Shown: piece after piece, positions 62,083 to 64,000 of the stretch
How the letters are laid out: each line of letters starts with the position of its first letter
Numbering within the stretch: position 1 is the first letter of the stretch
Assembly: GCF_001742225.1 (NCBI RefSeq)
Contig: NZ_CP017076.1
Span: 372,001 to 436,000, forward strand
Direction: 5' to 3'
DNA: 64,000 nucleotides
Origin: Novosphingobium resinovorum
GTDB taxonomy: Bacteria; Pseudomonadota; Alphaproteobacteria; Sphingomonadales; Sphingomonadaceae
The notes under the pieces: generated by a model
The model's database searches: none
What the model was told of the DNA's origin: nothing
The model's input: the letters and a program-made list of their open reading frames with translations, nothing else
Position numbers and translations under genes: made by a program

Positions 62083-62085
62083 TGA

Positions 62086-63297
62086 TCAGATCGCCGCGCC
62101 GGCCTTCAGCGCCGCGATTTCGTCCTCGCTCATGCCCAGCAGGTCGCCGTAGATTTCGGCATTGTCCTGCCCGATTTCCAGCGGAGCGCGGCGGCGCACG
62201 GAAGACGGCGTCGCCGACAGCTTGGGGAAGGCGTTCTGCATCTTGAACGAACCCCACTGCGGATGCTCGACGTCGATCAGCGCCTCGCGCGCGGCGAAGT
62301 GCGGGTCGGATAGCATCTCCGGCGCCCGGTAGATCTTGCCGGCGGGGATCGAGAATTCGATCATCTTCTCCTCCAGTTCGTCCACCGTCAGCGTGCGCGT
62401 CCACTCGGCGATGAGATCGTCCAGCTCGGTCTGGCGCTCGCCGCGTGCCACGTGGGTCGCATAGCGCTCATCGGTGCCGATTTCGGGGCGGCCCATGGCC
62501 TGGCAGAGCCGCTTGAAGATCGCGTCCTGATTGGCGCCGATCAGGTACTCGCCGTCGCTGGTGGGATAGACGTTCGACGGCGCGATACCTTCAAGGATCG
62601 AGCCGGTACGCTTGCGGACATGGTCGGAAACCATGTACTCGGGCACCAGGCTTTCCATGACCTGCAGCACCGCCTCGTAGAGTGCGCTGTCCACCACCTG
62701 GCCCTTGCCGGTGCGCTCGCGGGCGTGGAGCGCGGCCAGCGCGCCCATGCAGCCGTAAGTCGCGGCAAGGCTGTCACCGATGGAGACGCCCATGCGGCTC
62801 GGCGCGCGGTCGGGATCGCCGACGATGTAGCGCCATCCGCCCATGGCCTCGCCGATGCCGCCGAAGCCCGCGCGCGAGGAATAAGGCCCGGTCTGGCCGT
62901 AGCCCGAAACGCGCACGATGATCAGGCGCGGGTTGATCTCATGCAGCACGTCCGGGCCGAGGCCCCACTTTTCCATGGTGCCGGGCTTGAAGTTCTCGAT
63001 CAGGATGTCGGCATGGGCGACGAGCTTGCGCACGATCTCCTGACCTTGGGGCACGCGCAAGTTGGCGCTGACCGACTTCTTGTTGCGCGCGACCACTTCC
63101 CACCACAGCTTGGCGTCGCCGTGGCCCCAGTTGCGCATGGGGTCGCCGCCGCCTTTCCCGTCGATCTGCGGCGGTTCGACCTTGATGACTTCGGCGCCCA
63201 TGTCGCCCAGCAACTGGCCGCAGAACGGCCCGGCGATGAGCTGGCCGAGTTCGACCACGCGGATGTCGGTCAAGGCGCCGGTGTTAGGGGTGTCCAT
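62086..63297 (-). CDS. family III CoA-transferase (CaiB/BaiF)
   Basis: The 403-residue protein opens with the family hallmark LTDIRVVELGQLIAGPFCGQLLGDMGAEVIKVEPP, and MGVSIGDSLAATYG holds the expected catalytic Asp. It transfers CoA between carboxylic acids. The start is ATG 63297, six bases after the lyase stop, so the two form an operon. Together with an HMG-CoA-lyase-like enzyme it could activate a branched dicarboxylic acid such as 3-hydroxy-3-methylglutarate or citramalate for cleavage; the specific substrate is inferred, not shown. Confidence 0.9.
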   Translation of the reverse strand: MDTPNTGALTDIRVVELGQLIAGPFCGQLLGDMGAEVIKVEPPQIDGKGGGDPMRNWGHGDAKLWWEVVARNKKSVSANLRVPQGQEIVRKLVAHADILIENFKPGTMEKWGLGPDVLHEINPRLIIVRVSGYGQTGPYSSRAGFGGIGEAMGGWRYIVGDPDRAPSRMGVSIGDSLAATYGCMGALAALHARERTGKGQVVDSALYEAVLQVMESLVPEYMVSDHVRKRTGSILEGIAPSNVYPTSDGEYLIGANQDAIFKRLCQAMGRPEIGTDERYATHVARGERQTELDDLIAEWTRTLTVDELEEKMIEFSIPAGKIYRAPEMLSDPHFAAREALIDVEHPQWGSFKMQNAFPKLSATPSSVRRRAPLEIGQDNAEIYGDLLGMSEDEIAALKAGAAI

Positions 63298-63302
63298 GGC
63301 GG

Positions 63303-64000
63303 TCAGGCTTTCTGTTCGATGGTCTGCGGGAACGAGCCGGCACGGCTCACCATTGCGGGAAGGGGCTTGTTCATGACAGTTTCCAGCCACTTGGCGTGGC
63401 CGATCGCGGCGGCAAGGTCGTAGCCGGTCGCCACGTCCGAGCGATCCAGCATGTAGAGCAGGTCCTCGGTGGCGATGTTGCCGGTGGCGTTGGGCGCGAA
63501 GGGGCAGCCGCCGATCCCGCCGAGCGCGGCGTCGAGCGTGGTCGCCCCCGCCTCGATCGCGGCCCAGGCATTGGCGATGCCGGTGTTGCGCGTGTTGTGG
63601 AGGTGGACGCGGACGGGAATGCCGCCGATCGCCTCGCGCACCTGGGTTACAAGGCGCGATACCTGGGCGGGCACGGCGACGCCGATGGTGTCGGCCAGCG
63701 CAATCTCGCGCGGGGCCACTTCGGCGAGCTTGCGGGCCATGGCGACGACGCGTTCGGCGGGCACTTCGCCTTCGAAGGGGCAGCCGAACGCGGCGCCGAT
63801 GGTCACCTGACCGCTCTTGCCCGCTGCCTTGGCGGCGAGCACGATTTCGGACGCGACACCGATGGATTCGTCGCTGGTCTGGCCCTGGTTGCGCATCGCG
63901 AAACCGTCGGTCGAGACGCAGACCGCGCCCGCTTCGTCGATACCGGCGGCGAGACCGCGCTCCAGCCCGCGCATGTTCATGACGAGGCCCACGTACGTCA
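63303..64000 (-). CDS. hydroxymethylglutaryl-CoA lyase family protein (5' end outside window)
   Basis: About 230 C-terminal residues are visible. The TIM-barrel lyase motifs are present: YVGLVMNMRGLERG at the visible edge, VRVHLHNTRNTGIANAW with metal-binding His, and the signature GIGGCPFAPNATGNIATEDLLYML with the active-site Cys. Such enzymes split HMG-CoA or a similar 3-hydroxyacyl-CoA into acetyl-CoA and a keto acid. The N-terminus and start lie beyond base 64000. The family III CoA-transferase follows after five bases, which suggests the transferase makes the CoA ester that the lyase cleaves. Confidence 0.9.
   Translation of the reverse strand, partial: TYVGLVMNMRGLERGLAAGIDEAGAVCVSTDGFAMRNQGQTSDESIGVASEIVLAAKAAGKSGQVTIGAAFGCPFEGEVPAERVVAMARKLAEVAPREIALADTIGVAVPAQVSRLVTQVREAIGGIPVRVHLHNTRNTGIANAWAAIEAGATTLDAALGGIGGCPFAPNATGNIATEDLLYMLDRSDVATGYDLAAAIGHAKWLETVMNKPLPAMVSRAGSFPQTIEQKA

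Overview
The window looks like chromosomal DNA of a sphingomonad, probably Novosphingobium or a close relative. This is inferred from the high GC content, the TonB-dependent receptors paired with sugar genes, the GPH-type symporter, the NodT-type efflux lipoprotein and the dispersed hairpin repeats. No database search was possible. No rRNA, tRNA, CRISPR array, insertion sequence or prophage was recognised.

Layout. (1) 0.2-12.6 kb is a carbohydrate locus: a LacI regulator, GMC oxidoreductase, GPH symporter, two sugar isomerase/epimerase-type TIM barrels, a periplasmic GH37 trehalase, a TonB-dependent receptor and a ribokinase-like kinase. Palindromes with a TGTAAACG core suggest local LacI-type control. 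(2) 12.7-28.4 kb is a catabolic island rich in C-N bond chemistry: two MFS transporters, a RutA-like/RutB-like overlapping pair, an SDR, an AraC regulator fused to an acetamidase/formamidase, a single-component Rieske oxygenase, a VOC protein, a second stand-alone acetamidase/formamidase, a winged-helix regulator, a LigB/DODA extradiol dioxygenase, and an AtzG-like/AtzE-like pair whose amidase lacks two of three catalytic residues. The pieces suit uptake and dismantling of an unidentified N-containing, possibly aromatic, compound. (3) 28.5-40.5 kb holds membrane and ion functions: a fatty acid hydroxylase preceded by three GTATTAC repeats, two CPA1 antiporters (one coupled to an OmpA-like lipoprotein), a siderophore receptor with a Fur-box-like site, a DUF2520 protein, a pirin and a DHA2 exporter. 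(4) 40.5-50.2 kb is a four-gene overlapping operon for a 1682-residue BapA-like repeat adhesin and its type I secretion system (TolC, ABC, HlyD). (5) 50.5-53.0 kb is a LysR regulator divergent from an acetyl-CoA hydrolase/transferase. (6) 53.3-61.1 kb is a TetR regulator and an RND efflux operon (130-aa protein, MFP, RND pump, NodT-type channel). Three near-identical palindromes lie on the tetR start and in the efflux promoter region. (7) 61.3-64.0 kb holds a GntR regulator and a CoA-transferase/HMG-CoA-lyase-like pair that runs off the window.

The most unusual item is the AraC-formamidase fusion (17711-20017). One protein carries a sensor domain, a DNA-binding domain and an apparently complete amidase, and a stand-alone amidase paralogue lies 2.2 kb away. 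The degenerate AtzE-like protein and the palindromes filling both spacers of the efflux operon also deserve a second look.
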